From a virus, in the IMG/VR virus record IMGVR_UViG_3300042525_000118, positions 1-31,181 of that record: 31,181 nucleotides of DNA; one strand, given 5' to 3'. Shown here piece by piece: positions 1-7,496 of this stretch; positions within the stretch are counted from its first letter, which is position 1; the number at the start of each line of letters is the position of its first letter. Below the pieces are notes generated by a model, which had not been told where the DNA came from, made no database searches, and saw only the letters and a program-made list of their open reading frames with translations. The position numbers and the translations under genes are program-made.

Positions 1-33
1 CCCATATTGTATTATCAATCGTGAATAGATGTG

Positions 34-1923
34 TCATTTGCCATATCTCTGCATAACAGTTGCTTCAGCTTCGAGAGGTAAACCTTCCGCCCACGCAGGC
101 GGCGTAGTCATAATCTTTTGTAATTTTACTTTATCTTCTTCCGGCGATGACGATTCCAAAACAATTTCGTCATGCACATGCAAAACAACATTATCAAGCT
201 GGCGTAGAGCTTCACGTAGAAGATCATGGGCGGTCGCCTGTGTAACATTCTCGCAAGCCAGTCCACGCCATAACCGCGCGCGCGGCCATTCTTTAGCGTC
301 TGCCGCAGGCTTCCAAGATGCTTTCGCATAGGTGATCGCATCATCTTCAAAACGTGCGTAAGGGTAACAAAGCACACGTCCAGACGGAAGAGAATACCAA
401 AGATGCTGCCCGTCGAACAAGTAGCTAATGCGTCCTGCATCAAAAACTTTATTTTTATTACGCAACGCGCGCGTATACGCTACCTCTAGTGTCTCCCAGA
501 ACGGAACGGCCCAAGAGTTAGCGCGACGCCATGCGTCAACCATCTTACGCGCTTCAAATTCAGGTAAATTTATTCCATAAACGCGACCCATCGCCGCAAA
601 TGCGCCAAGGCCACCACCGAATCCGCACGCAAGTTCTTGAACTTTACCGACTTGGCGTTGGTCTTTCGTTACTTCCTCGTATGTTGTTTTAAAGGTTGAC
701 ATGGCGTTAGTCTTGTAAACGTCCAAGCCAGACCGAAAGATCTCCAGCTTTTCTTCGCCCCTATTAGACAACCACGGATTCACGCGGCCTTCGATGGACG
801 ACCAGTCAGCCACAACAAACTGATGGCCTTTGGCGGGTATGATCGCAGGGCGTAACATACCCTTGAGCACGTCAGTAATTCTTTTACCGTATTTAGGCAC
901 GATCTTATGACCGCGCACCATTGCGTGCCTCACTGACTCAGGCTCGTCAGCGCATTGTCGCGTGAAGTTATGCACCTGCGCGCCGTAACTGGACGCGCGG
1001 CCTGTGGCGCTGCCGCCCGCAAACACAAACGCGCCGCGAACGCGGTGGTCTTCTCCAGCAAGATCGAATAGGCGTTTAAACTTAGCTACAGAAGAAGCCC
1101 ATAGATCGTCAGCGCATTGTATAACTTCGGCAACGTCTGGCGGCACTTGTTCAGGATCGTCCATCGCCAGAAGGTTCGCACGCGCAGTTTTGTCAATCGA
1201 AAACTTGTCGTCGCGCTCCATGAGTTTGAGCGCTTCGGGGCCGACACGATCCTGAACCCACTGGCGCATCTTGGGGCTACGGACTGATGTGATCTCGCCG
1301 TTTGTGACCTCGCGGACGATGCGCTCAATTTCGTGTAGTTCATCAGCCGCGTATCGCATCGCCGCTTGGCATAGAGGCACGTCAATAAGAACGCCCCTAT
1401 CGTTGATACGTTCATTAGCGTGATAGTCTGCAAGTTCATCATCGGTCAGATCTCGCATGGCCTGACTGGCGGCGCGCATCGTCCGCACATCTTGTTCGCA
1501 GTATTCTATCAGCTCTTGTATAAGATGTGGATCGTCTTTAAACGGTGGCACGCAACACTGACGCACAAGATAGTTGCCGCGATGATCCTTTCGCATACTT
1601 GTTCCAGCAAACCGCGCAACATCTTCAAGGCTACCCGGCGCGCAATTAGCGCGCGCTTGTGTTGCGGTGCAGTAGAACTGTTCTAATGGTATCGGCATAT
1701 TGAGCACATGCCAGAAAATCAAACGCTCAAACGCTGCGTTGTGCGCGCGGATCTGACCTGTGAGCACAGGTAGCAGTTGACCGGGACGCCAGGTCTGCAC
1801 CATGCCATCGCCAACGGCGTAGGACATGCACAACACTTGCGTCGAAGGATGACGAGCGTAGTTATATACGCCCGCCGTCTTCAGGTCGCACTCGCTGCGC
1901 GTCTCAAAATCAATCCAGATCAT
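34..1923 (-). CDS. Family A (Pol I-like) phage DNA polymerase with 3'-5' exonuclease domain
   Basis: A 629-residue replicative polymerase that extends DNA from a primer and proofreads. The N-terminal third is a DnaQ-like exonuclease: Exo I is DFETRS (D5, E7), an Exo II-like HNAAFE is near residue 62, and Exo III is YCEQDV (D145). The C-terminal half has the family A motifs: motif A VADWSSIEGR (D373), motif B RQVGKVQELACGFG (R423, K427, F435-G436), and motif C HVHDEIVLE (H584, D585). The arrangement matches phage Pol I-like enzymes that lack the 5'-3' nuclease domain. The start ATG overlaps the stop of the upstream small gene as ATGA, so translation is probably coupled. It is the last gene of the leftward replication operon that I can see; the operon may continue beyond position 1. 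Catalytic residues are intact. Very confident of function. Confidence 0.96.
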   Translation of the reverse strand: MIWIDFETRSECDLKTAGVYNYARHPSTQVLCMSYAVGDGMVQTWRPGQLLPVLTGQIRAHNAAFERLIFWHVLNMPIPLEQFYCTATQARANCAPGSLEDVARFAGTSMRKDHRGNYLVRQCCVPPFKDDPHLIQELIEYCEQDVRTMRAASQAMRDLTDDELADYHANERINDRGVLIDVPLCQAAMRYAADELHEIERIVREVTNGEITSVRSPKMRQWVQDRVGPEALKLMERDDKFSIDKTARANLLAMDDPEQVPPDVAEVIQCADDLWASSVAKFKRLFDLAGEDHRVRGAFVFAGGSATGRASSYGAQVHNFTRQCADEPESVRHAMVRGHKIVPKYGKRITDVLKGMLRPAIIPAKGHQFVVADWSSIEGRVNPWLSNRGEEKLEIFRSGLDVYKTNAMSTFKTTYEEVTKDQRQVGKVQELACGFGGGLGAFAAMGRVYGINLPEFEARKMVDAWRRANSWAVPFWETLEVAYTRALRNKNKVFDAGRISYLFDGQHLWYSLPSGRVLCYPYARFEDDAITYAKASWKPAADAKEWPRARLWRGLACENVTQATAHDLLREALRQLDNVVLHVHDEIVLESSSPEEDKVKLQKIMTTPPAWAEGLPLEAEATVMQRYGK

Positions 1924-2177
1924 TGATAGTCCAGAGGATTAATAATATTAAGTTTACTCGTGTCTACAGCTCTATTGCTATCTATTAGGTGATGCAGATC
2001 ACCCATTACTTCATCGGGCGCGTCTAATATATTGGCGTATAACCCTACTATCTGCGCCATAATAAAAATAACTTCTTTCGACGCCATTTCTGTTTTGTAT
2101 TTAACTAGATGCTTATTTAAAGTCTCTAATATACTCTGCGTCAAATCCATTCTTCGGGCGTGTGCTTCACTATTCAT
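1920..2177 (-). CDS. Small helical phage protein of unknown function
   Basis: An 85-residue predicted soluble helical protein. I chose the ATG at 2177 because GGAGG lies at 2186-2190, eight bases upstream; a longer in-frame start (91 aa) has no such site. It overlaps the previous small gene by 8 bases and its TGA overlaps the polymerase ATG (ATGA). No known domain is recognised. By eye it resembles the 72-aa protein encoded at 2294-2512: both start M-x-SE, have an Arg near residue 9, a Leu-rich helix, and an E-(I/V)-x-F....IV..Y pattern around residues 33-47. The two may be tandem paralogs. The position before the polymerase suggests an accessory or regulatory role in replication, which is inference only. 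Confidence 0.72.
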   Translation of the reverse strand: MNSEAHARRMDLTQSILETLNKHLVKYKTEMASKEVIFIMAQIVGLYANILDAPDEVMGDLHHLIDSNRAVDTSKLNIINPLDYQ

Positions 2178-2418
2178 TAACGTATCCTCCATCAACGCGG
2201 CTCCCTAATAACTCACCATTAGGCCCATTATAGACTGTGTAGTTTCCGATCTTTGGCGCGGAGATCACATCGTTGCCAAGATAGTAAAAGTTCTCAGTCG
2301 GGTAACTTAGCTCCGTTGCCACGGGGCCGTTCGGGCCGTTGAACACGCTGATCTGTTGCGCCATCAAAGGCGTCGCGGTAAGCAGCGACGATGCGATCAA
2401 GAACGAATAGTATTTCAT
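2170..2418 (-). CDS. Small secreted protein with signal peptide and repeated NGPNG motif
   Basis: An 82-residue protein that begins MKYYSFLIASSLLTATPLMA, a convincing Sec signal peptide: positive start, hydrophobic core, cleavage expected after LMA at about residue 20. The mature part is about 62 residues and contains two copies of a (V/Y)-(F/Y)-NGPNG motif, near residues 24 and 62. I recognise no family. A longer start at 2430 (86 aa) adds MRGQ and is less signal-like; GAGAGG lies just before the chosen ATG. The gene overlaps the 72-aa gene at 2294-2512 in another frame by 125 bases. A secreted protein inside a replication operon is odd; it could be a cargo gene acting on the host envelope or on superinfecting phage. 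Moderate confidence because of the overlap. Confidence 0.55.
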   Translation of the reverse strand: MKYYSFLIASSLLTATPLMAQQISVFNGPNGPVATELSYPTENFYYLGNDVISAPKIGNYTVYNGPNGELLGSRVDGGYVNE

Positions 2419-2512
2419 CTGGCCTCTCATGTTTGTCTGAGTATTCTTTGATGGTGAACAATAGATCGCCCATAAGGGCTTTTAACCGACCTTCGTTATC
2501 TTCGCTTCCCAT
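2294..2512 (-). CDS. Small helical phage protein, possible paralog of the 85-aa neighbour
   Basis: A 72-residue protein starting MGSEDNEGRL. The start at 2512 is decided by an AGAGGAG ribosome binding site eight bases upstream; a longer in-frame start at 2599 (101 aa) lies inside the upstream gene and lacks this. The chain is predominantly helical and charged, with an EILFVLDRIVAAY helix at residues 33-45 that matches the corresponding helix of the 85-aa protein downstream, and an Arg/Pro-rich C-terminus. It overlaps the upstream 199-aa gene by 31 bases and the signal-peptide gene by 125 bases. Function unknown. Confidence 0.6.
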   Translation of the reverse strand: MGSEDNEGRLKALMGDLLFTIKEYSDKHERPDEILFVLDRIVAAYRDAFDGATDQRVQRPERPRGNGAKLPD

Positions 2513-3081
2513 ACAACTGACTCCTCTACTTTCGTTGGATCTTTTGCGTCTTGCGTTAAGAACTGCGTCTTGATCGGGCCAACGCCGAGTGCCATCCAAT
2601 AACGCGCGCCTGTGGCTGGCTTACCGTTCCAGTTCTGCAAGTATGTGAACTGGATCACGTCTTGATAGTATGCGCCCATCACATTCATCTGTGATATGTG
2701 ATCTTCAAAATGCACGATCTGCACACCGCTGCTTGACGCCGGAGGCCAGCATTTGAAAAAATCAAACTTAGGATAGTTGATATAGTCCGACCCAACGTCC
2801 TGAAATTCACCCCAACCAATAGGCGGATTGAGCACTACCTTCTTATTGTTGGGATAGTCGTCGCGCCATTCAGCGACGCCGAAGCCAGGGTTGTATCGGT
2901 AGAACCATTTGTTCAACCATACGCCTGCGCTGTCGTAGTTGTTATACAACATAGAGTCGCTGCCCTTGTCATAGCTAAACACAGACGTGAACGATGGCGT
3001 GTCCGGCGCGGTATAATCAAAGCGACGCAGTTCACCCGATTTGAAGAAAGGCCAATAGGCCGGTATGAAGAGTTTGCTCAT
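2482..3081 (-). CDS. Hypothetical phage protein, 199 aa, aromatic-rich
   Basis: Starting MSKLFIPAYWPFFKSGELRR. I chose the ATG at 3081 because its codon overlaps the TGA of the upstream gene (ATGA) and AGGAAG precedes it; the frame could be extended to 3174, but that part covers the upstream gene and is not protein-like. The protein is unusually rich in Trp, Tyr and Phe and in short polar loops, suggesting a beta-rich soluble fold. It has no signal peptide, membrane segment or motif I recognise. It sits in the leftward replication operon between a 64-aa unknown and the small helical genes. Real gene; function unknown. Confidence 0.75.
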   Translation of the reverse strand: MSKLFIPAYWPFFKSGELRRFDYTAPDTPSFTSVFSYDKGSDSMLYNNYDSAGVWLNKWFYRYNPGFGVAEWRDDYPNNKKVVLNPPIGWGEFQDVGSDYINYPKFDFFKCWPPASSSGVQIVHFEDHISQMNVMGAYYQDVIQFTYLQNWNGKPATGARYWMALGVGPIKTQFLTQDAKDPTKVEESVVWEAKITKVG

Positions 3082-3272
3082 GTCATTCTTCCTAGCGTGA
3101 TATTCTTCTGTGCTCGTATATCCATGTTTGCGTATGTCCAACATTCGCCCGTCGCATCTATGAACACAACCCAAAACAGATTATGCTCTGGGCCGTAATC
3201 AATAACCATATGTGCGACGCCTGCGCCTTTCGGCGTAACTACAGGCAACGGCGGATCCAGTTGAACAATCAT
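3078..3272 (-). CDS. Small conserved-type phage protein, 64 aa
   Basis: A 64-residue protein beginning MIVQLDPPLPVVTPKGAG. Its central part, VIDYGPEHNLFWVVFIDATGECW (residues 23-45), reads like a compact beta-sheet protein. Small proteins of this type, with a PPxPVxTPKG start, a DYGPEHxLxWVVF core and an IRAQKNIT C-terminus, recur in tailed phages from memory; no function is known to me. The start and stop both overlap neighbours as ATGA, which strongly supports expression within the operon. Confidence 0.8.
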   Translation of the reverse strand: MIVQLDPPLPVVTPKGAGVAHMVIDYGPEHNLFWVVFIDATGECWTYANMDIRAQKNITLGRMT

Positions 3273-3454
3273 ATTGCCCCGCCACAGCGCACTTTATCTT
3301 TTGCAAGTGCTAGTCTTGTTCGCGCTGCGCTTGGCGTAATGCTCAAGATCACAGCGATGTCTTTAACTCTAAAGCCCTTACGGAATAGATCATAGACCTG
3401 TTGTTCTTTGGGCGTTAGACGTGTTGCGTCATTCCAAACTTTACGTTCGGTCAT
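3269..3454 (-). CDS. Small helix-turn-helix protein (LuxR/sigma-region-4-like)
   Basis: A 61-residue protein made almost entirely of one DNA-binding motif: LTPKEQQVYDLFRKGFRVKD at about residues 13-32, followed by a recognition-helix region SITPSAARTRLALAKDKV. This is the LuxR/sigma70 region 4 type of helix-turn-helix. It lacks a sensor or sigma-2 domain, so it could be a phage transcription regulator or a DNA-binding accessory protein. It follows a GC-rich hairpin at 3481-3516 that may separate it partly from the 211-aa gene upstream, and its stop overlaps the next start as ATGA. It is the only obvious regulator-type protein in the window, and so a possible, unproven, ligand of the palindromes at 30.6 kb. 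Confidence 0.78.
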   Translation of the reverse strand: MTERKVWNDATRLTPKEQQVYDLFRKGFRVKDIAVILSITPSAARTRLALAKDKVRCGGAI

Positions 3455-3480
3455 CTTCTTATCTTTCTGTTTGGAAAGTA

Positions 3481-3516
3481 ACGGGGCGGCACGGTGTCAC
3501 GCGAACGCCGCCCCGT
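3481..3516 (-). terminator. GC-rich hairpin after the 211-aa gene (terminator or attenuator)
   Basis: ACGGGGCGGC (3481-3490) and GCCGCCCCGT (3507-3516) form a perfect 10-bp stem with a 16-base loop, starting four bases after the TAA of the upstream gene. On the minus strand it is followed by TACTTTCC rather than a clean U-run, so partial termination, RNA 3'-end protection or attenuation before the HTH gene are more likely than full termination. Confidence 0.55.
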
Positions 3517-3520
3517 CGTA

Positions 3521-4156
3521 TTAGCTTCGACGACGACGGGTCGTGTTGGCCGATTCCGCAGGTGGAGCTACGTCATCAGCGCCATCGCCATTGATGCTAA
3601 TCCACTCCACTACCTCAAACACTGGCGTATAGATTTTACCATACGTCTTGTGTGGGTAGTGATCACTGGACAGTTTTACAACTGCAACTAACTTGTCTGG
3701 ATCTTTGTCAGCTTGATCCGCAACTTTGATCGCCAGCGCGTGCATGGAACGCTTGCCGCCAACTGACGTTGTAGCAAAGCGCGCTTCCATGCCTTTGTCT
3801 TCGCCCGTAAGACACTTGAGCGAAACGCCGACTTGTGGTTGCCAACCAGCCGATGCACCTGGGGGCGGTGGATCAAGTTCGGGCAGCGGTTCAGCGATGT
3901 TAACCATCTTCTCCGCTAGAACTTCACCCGTTCCCCAAGCGATATAACCGTGAACGAATGAATAAGGATTCACAGCCCACAGCGTATCTTTCTCCACTTC
4001 CGTTTGATCCGCGCCATACACCCAATGACCCGTGCGATCCATCTTAATGATGACGGTGCCAACAGGCCCGACATCAGCTTCGATAGAACGCAACGCATTA
4101 GACAATGACTGCGGCGAAGGTAGATTTGCACCACCAAACTTTACTATATTTGACAT
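3521..4156 (-). CDS. Hypothetical replication-operon protein, 211 aa
   Basis: A soluble protein with no signal or membrane segment. It starts MSNIVKFGGANLPSPQSLS, with GAGG nine bases before the ATG, and the gap to the upstream nuclease gene is one base. Its middle contains a Pro-rich linker (about residues 96-106), and the C-terminal half is beta-rich, ending in an Arg-rich tail RRRRS. I do not recognise a domain with certainty. The position beside a DUF2800 nuclease and a DNA polymerase fits a single-stranded-DNA-binding or recombination accessory role, but the acidic tail typical of phage SSBs is absent, so this is only a guess. A strong hairpin follows the stop codon. Confidence 0.75.
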   Translation of the reverse strand: MSNIVKFGGANLPSPQSLSNALRSIEADVGPVGTVIIKMDRTGHWVYGADQTEVEKDTLWAVNPYSFVHGYIAWGTGEVLAEKMVNIAEPLPELDPPPPGASAGWQPQVGVSLKCLTGEDKGMEARFATTSVGGKRSMHALAIKVADQADKDPDKLVAVVKLSSDHYPHKTYGKIYTPVFEVVEWISINGDGADDVAPPAESANTTRRRRS

Positions 4157-4157
4157 C

Positions 4158-5261
4158 TTACTTTACCTCAAGTTTAGAGAACGCGGCCCGCAACTGCGAA
4201 CCGACTTGCACCACTGACGGGCGCGGATCTGACTCCGGCGCGATAGTGTTGCCCGATGAGATAGCGGCGACGTGATCTTTAGGTAATGCCAGCTTATGCT
4301 TTTTAAGCGCCTTTTCGGCTTTCGCTGGCGAGATCAACGCCGTCTCTATCAATTCCGAATCATCAAGTCCCATTTTTCTAAGAGCTTCCAATGCGCCCTC
4401 TTCGTCAACCCATTGTCGGATGGCGCGCTTTGGCACAAGTTTGAAACCGGGAATTGTGATGTTGTTTTCAAGCGCCTGTTGCGCCATTTCACGAACGGCT
4501 TTGATCCAATCTTCAAGACGGTCTGCCATAATAAGCGCATTGCTGTAGCCTTCAGGCGTTATGTTGTTAAGTTGTGTTTTCAAGGCGCGCTCCACTTCGC
4601 CAGAGAGTAACGGACACATAGCTTTTGCCGCACACCAACGGCACCAATCGCCCGCGTTAAGCGGCGCATTAGGCATGAACGCAAGCTGCACGGCGTCATA
4701 AAGATCGCGCTCAAACTGTTGGATGCGCTCTTTAGTCGTCGTCCAAACGCGAACGCTTGGCGGCTGAACTATGTAAAGTTTTACTTCATCCGTTCCCTCA
4801 AACGCCCATTTCGTTTCGGGCGTTCGCATGGCTGCGGCTGCGTAAAAAAGAAGCTGATCATTTTCTTCGGGAAAGACTTGAACCCAATCACCAAACTTCC
4901 AATCAACCAGAATTGTAGTAGACCGTAAACGACCAAGAAGGTCACAGGAGCCAAAGACGTTTGCAAGAAAATCCCCAAAATGCACCCGACATTCCGTTTG
5001 AAATTCGAGTTGGTTATCTGGATCAATTTCGCCTAATGCCGCAATGGCAAAATCAAGTTTGGCGCGAGCGTCAACGCCCAAAGGCAAGTCATCTGGATTA
5101 GCGTCAAGTGACAGAACTTGGTGAACAGCGTCATGTAGTTTCGTTCCATCGTCAGCATATTTAGATGAGGGTTTAGGGGGTGCCTTCTGGCAAAGCGTAA
5201 CGCTGCCAGGACATTGAAGGACGCGCTTCGCAGTTGAACCGCCGACTATATTACTGTGCAT
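4158..5261 (-). CDS. DUF2800 family PD-(D/E)XK nuclease with FeS-type cysteines
   Basis: A 367-residue RecB/Cas4-like nuclease of the DUF2800 phage family. Visible features in order: GGSTAKRVLQCPGS at the N-terminus with C17; GTKLHDAV with H43; GSCD with D107; ILVDWKFGD with D120 and K122, the nuclease core; and WCRWCAAKAMCP with C207, C210 and C216. C17 plus the three late cysteines is the layout of an iron-sulfur cluster staple in AddB/Cas4-type enzymes. A helical C-terminal region follows. It probably processes DNA ends in replication or recombination. The ribosome binding site AAAGG lies nine bases before the ATG. It is the first gene of the leftward operon and diverges from a second PD-(D/E)XK enzyme (VRR-NUC). 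Family assignment confident; precise role inferred. Confidence 0.92.
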   Translation of the reverse strand: MHSNIVGGSTAKRVLQCPGSVTLCQKAPPKPSSKYADDGTKLHDAVHQVLSLDANPDDLPLGVDARAKLDFAIAALGEIDPDNQLEFQTECRVHFGDFLANVFGSCDLLGRLRSTTILVDWKFGDWVQVFPEENDQLLFYAAAAMRTPETKWAFEGTDEVKLYIVQPPSVRVWTTTKERIQQFERDLYDAVQLAFMPNAPLNAGDWCRWCAAKAMCPLLSGEVERALKTQLNNITPEGYSNALIMADRLEDWIKAVREMAQQALENNITIPGFKLVPKRAIRQWVDEEGALEALRKMGLDDSELIETALISPAKAEKALKKHKLALPKDHVAAISSGNTIAPESDPRPSVVQVGSQLRAAFSKLEVK

Positions 5262-5324
5262 ATCAAATTACCTTTCGTGATTCGGAGACTAGACTGTAAA
5301 ACAATTTTATGCAACAAGTTTTTC
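5262..5324. promoter_or_regulatory. Divergent intergenic region between the two early operons
   Basis: This 63-bp gap separates the leftward DUF2800-polymerase operon from the rightward VRR-NUC-helicase operon, so it should contain both start signals or phage-specific promoters. It is AT-rich (about 65-70 percent), but I find no convincing -35/-10 pair on either strand, and the palindrome GTTTACGTAAAC is not present. The leftward gene has an AAAGG site here; the rightward gene has none. Confidence 0.5.
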
Positions 5325-5618
5325 ATGGTTGATTTGGAAAAAGATGTGGAACGCTACTTTGTCAAGACAATTCAATCACTTGGCGGTATGGCGTTTAAAT
5401 TTAACAGTCTGTCCAACCGTGGCGTTTCTGACAGAATTGTCTGTTTACCCAACGGCGAGACGTGGTTTGTAGAAATTAAAACCGACGGCGGCAAGTTATC
5501 TGCGTTGCAAAAATTGTTTGCCGCCGACATGAAGCGTTTGAATCAGCGTTATGCGTGTCTCTGGAACCGCGAACAAGTGGATCGTTGGGCTTATGAAATT
5601 ACGACCGTATCAAGATGA
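5325..5618 (+). CDS. VRR-NUC domain nuclease
   Basis: A 97-residue stand-alone VRR-NUC nuclease of the PD-(D/E)XK superfamily. Key elements: E5 in the first helix, GVSDRIV with D36, FVEIKTDGG with E50 and K52, and a conserved LSALQ with Q62. Phages commonly encode such minimal enzymes; they are thought to act on branched or flapped DNA. I chose the ATG at 5325 because the family begins near this point; an upstream in-frame ATG at 5256 would add 23 residues unlike the family and lies inside the divergent gene's start. No good Shine-Dalgarno is visible. It overlaps the helicase gene by 26 bases, the usual VRR-NUC/SNF2 pairing in phages. Confidence 0.9.
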   Translation: MVDLEKDVERYFVKTIQSLGGMAFKFNSLSNRGVSDRIVCLPNGETWFVEIKTDGGKLSALQKLFAADMKRLNQRYACLWNREQVDRWAYEITTVSR

Positions 5619-6885
5619 AGCCGCTGACTTCTTATTTGCGCGTGACCGCGCAATGATTCTTGCGCCCGTCGGCGCAGGCAAGACAGCAATAACATTGACA
5701 GCGATGACAGAAATGTTAGCGCGTGGTTTTGTTGACCGTTGGTTAGTGTTAGCACCCAAGCGCGTTTGCACAAATGTCTGGCCTGTTGAAGGTCAGAAAT
5801 GGTGTCCTGAGTTTGAGATCGCTGTTGCTGTTGGCACGCCAGCGCAACGCAAAGCCGCTTTTGATTCAGACGCTGACATCGTGGTCACAAACTATGACAA
5901 TATTACTTCACTCGATCTTAGTAATTTTACTGGCTTTACTGGCGTTGTATTCGACGAACTTACGAAGTTAAAAAACCCAAGCGGCAAAAGGTTCAAACAT
6001 TTATGGGGTTTGATTGATCGGTTTAACGTGCGTTGGGGTTTGACAGGTTCGTTTACCTCGAACGGTCTTGAAGACGTGTTCGGCCAATGCAAGATCATAG
6101 ATCAAAAATTATTAGGCCGTAGCAAAGGCGCGTTTCTGCAACAATATTTTCACATCATAAACCGCGAATACAACCAATGGTCGCCAAACACAGGCGCGCT
6201 TGAATACATCATGGCCGCGATCAAGCCCGCAACATATGTGCTTGAGCCGGGAGAATATAAAGACAAGTTGCCGCCGCTTAACATTGTCGAAATGCCCTGC
6301 GACATGGACGACTACGACGTTTACGAAGCGATGAAAAAAGAATTTGTTGTTGAACTTGACCAGACCATTTCCGCGCCAACAGCGGCAGTTATGATTCAAA
6401 AACTACAACAGCTCGCGGGTGGATTTATCTACGGCCCTCAAGGGCCGACGTGGGTGTCAGAGCATAAGTTTGAAATGCTGGATGACATCTTAGAAGAAAA
6501 CCAGCGCGCCAACACCTTGATCATTTATAACTATCAAGAAGAGCTTGCCGAGCTTAAACGACGTTATCCACAACTCGCTACAATGGACGATAAAAACGTC
6601 GTTGACAAGTGGAACAAAGGTGAACTCGAACTATTGGCCTTGCATCCAAAGAGCGCAGGTCACGGGCTGAACTTGCAGTTCGGCGGCAACAAAATGATCT
6701 GGCTGTCGTTGCCGTGGTCGTTGGAACTTTATGAACAGACAATCGGGCGCATACATCGCAGCGGACAAACAAAAGATGTTTGGTGCTATCTGATTATGTG
6801 TAATAACACTATTGACAGTAGGATTTTAGATGCGCTGCACAATAAGCGCAAAATAGCGGAGTTAGCTTTAGATGAACTGGCGTGA
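5593..6885 (+). CDS. SNF2/SF2-type DEAD-box-like phage helicase
   Basis: A 430-residue ATP-dependent DNA translocase. It begins MKLRPYQDEAADFLF (Q-motif-like), then Walker A APVGAGKT (residues 24-31), motif Ia LAPKRV (53-58), DEAH-type box FDELTKLKNP (D121-E122), motif III GLTGS (149-153), motif V around HPKSAGHGLN (351-360), and motif VI QTIGRIHRSGQ (382-392) with its arginines. All motifs are present, so it should be active. The ATG at 5593 was preferred over one at 5551 because the family starts at the LRPYQ motif; the start overlaps the end of the VRR-NUC gene. A SNF2 helicase paired with VRR-NUC and a Pol I-like polymerase is a recurring phage replication set. Confidence 0.94.
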   Translation: MKLRPYQDEAADFLFARDRAMILAPVGAGKTAITLTAMTEMLARGFVDRWLVLAPKRVCTNVWPVEGQKWCPEFEIAVAVGTPAQRKAAFDSDADIVVTNYDNITSLDLSNFTGFTGVVFDELTKLKNPSGKRFKHLWGLIDRFNVRWGLTGSFTSNGLEDVFGQCKIIDQKLLGRSKGAFLQQYFHIINREYNQWSPNTGALEYIMAAIKPATYVLEPGEYKDKLPPLNIVEMPCDMDDYDVYEAMKKEFVVELDQTISAPTAAVMIQKLQQLAGGFIYGPQGPTWVSEHKFEMLDDILEENQRANTLIIYNYQEELAELKRRYPQLATMDDKNVVDKWNKGELELLALHPKSAGHGLNLQFGGNKMIWLSLPWSLELYEQTIGRIHRSGQTKDVWCYLIMCNNTIDSRILDALHNKRKIAELALDELA

Positions 6886-7102
6886 ACTAAACGAAGTTAT
6901 CAACGGCTTTACAGAACAAGAGGTATGGAACCTTTTGGCGGAAGAGCGCCGAAACGCTCGCAGGTCAACGGTGCTCATCAGATTACATCAGCGTTTTACA
7001 ACGCTGCGTATGATGCGCGAACGGGCCGAATTGATAGGGGAAATAGATGAATCCGCACGATCTACTACAGCAAGCCAGCGAAATCATAAGCGAGCGCGGT
7101 GA
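6872..7102 (+). CDS. Small charged hypothetical protein, 76 aa
   Basis: A 76-residue helical, Arg-rich protein (MNWRELNEVINGFTEQEVWN at the start). It overlaps the helicase gene by 14 bases and the following DUF6378 gene by 56 bases. GGAG precedes the ATG by about ten bases. The first 60 residues look like a real coiled or helical domain; the last 17 (rich in S, T, R, N) fall in the overlap. No family recognised; it is probably an accessory protein of the replication operon. Confidence 0.68.
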   Translation: MNWRELNEVINGFTEQEVWNLLAEERRNARRSTVLIRLHQRFTTLRMMRERAELIGEIDESARSTTASQRNHKRAR

Positions 7103-7496
7103 GAACTACGGTGGAATTGAGGATAATTTTCAGCTTGTTGCTGATCTGGCAAGCCTGCGTTTGGGCCGCGATATTCACCCCTTTGAGGTAGCGACCATCA
7201 TGGTCTGCGTTAAGAACGCTAGAGCGTTCAGCGATCCGACGCATATCGACAGCCGCCTTGACGCCATGAACTATGAAGCGTTCGCGGCGATGTTCGCTAA
7301 TGACTATGTGAGTCAGAAGGCCGCGACCGGCGCTAACATCGGCTACAAGAAGCGCGCTAATCTAACGCCCGCTAAGAAAGAAGAGTTAAAGCCGACACGC
7401 CGCGCGGAGCTTGCCGTAATCGACGATAAACTGAGCCGTTTCGGATCCACGGAGCCGCCTAAGTTCAGCGGCAACGGCGCGCTGTTGAGCGACTGA
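7047..7496 (+). CDS. DUF6378 domain phage protein
   Basis: A 149-residue protein. Residues 3-88 carry the DUF6378 pattern: LLQQASEIISERGENYGG, then a helix pair with D31-F32-like polar positions, VATIMVCVKNAR, and a D-RLDAMNYEAFA segment. The helical layout, with acidic residues spaced like those of all-alpha NTP pyrophosphatases, suggests a MazG-like nucleotide hydrolase, but this is an inference; the family has no assigned function that I know. GGGGAAAT precedes the ATG. Residues 114-149 (a low-complexity tail) are encoded opposite the o-spanin gene, so the 3' end of this gene is double-coding on opposite strands. Last gene of the rightward operon; a hairpin follows the stop codon. Confidence 0.82.
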   Translation: MNPHDLLQQASEIISERGENYGGIEDNFQLVADLASLRLGRDIHPFEVATIMVCVKNARAFSDPTHIDSRLDAMNYEAFAAMFANDYVSQKAATGANIGYKKRANLTPAKKEELKPTRRAELAVIDDKLSRFGSTEPPKFSGNGALLSD

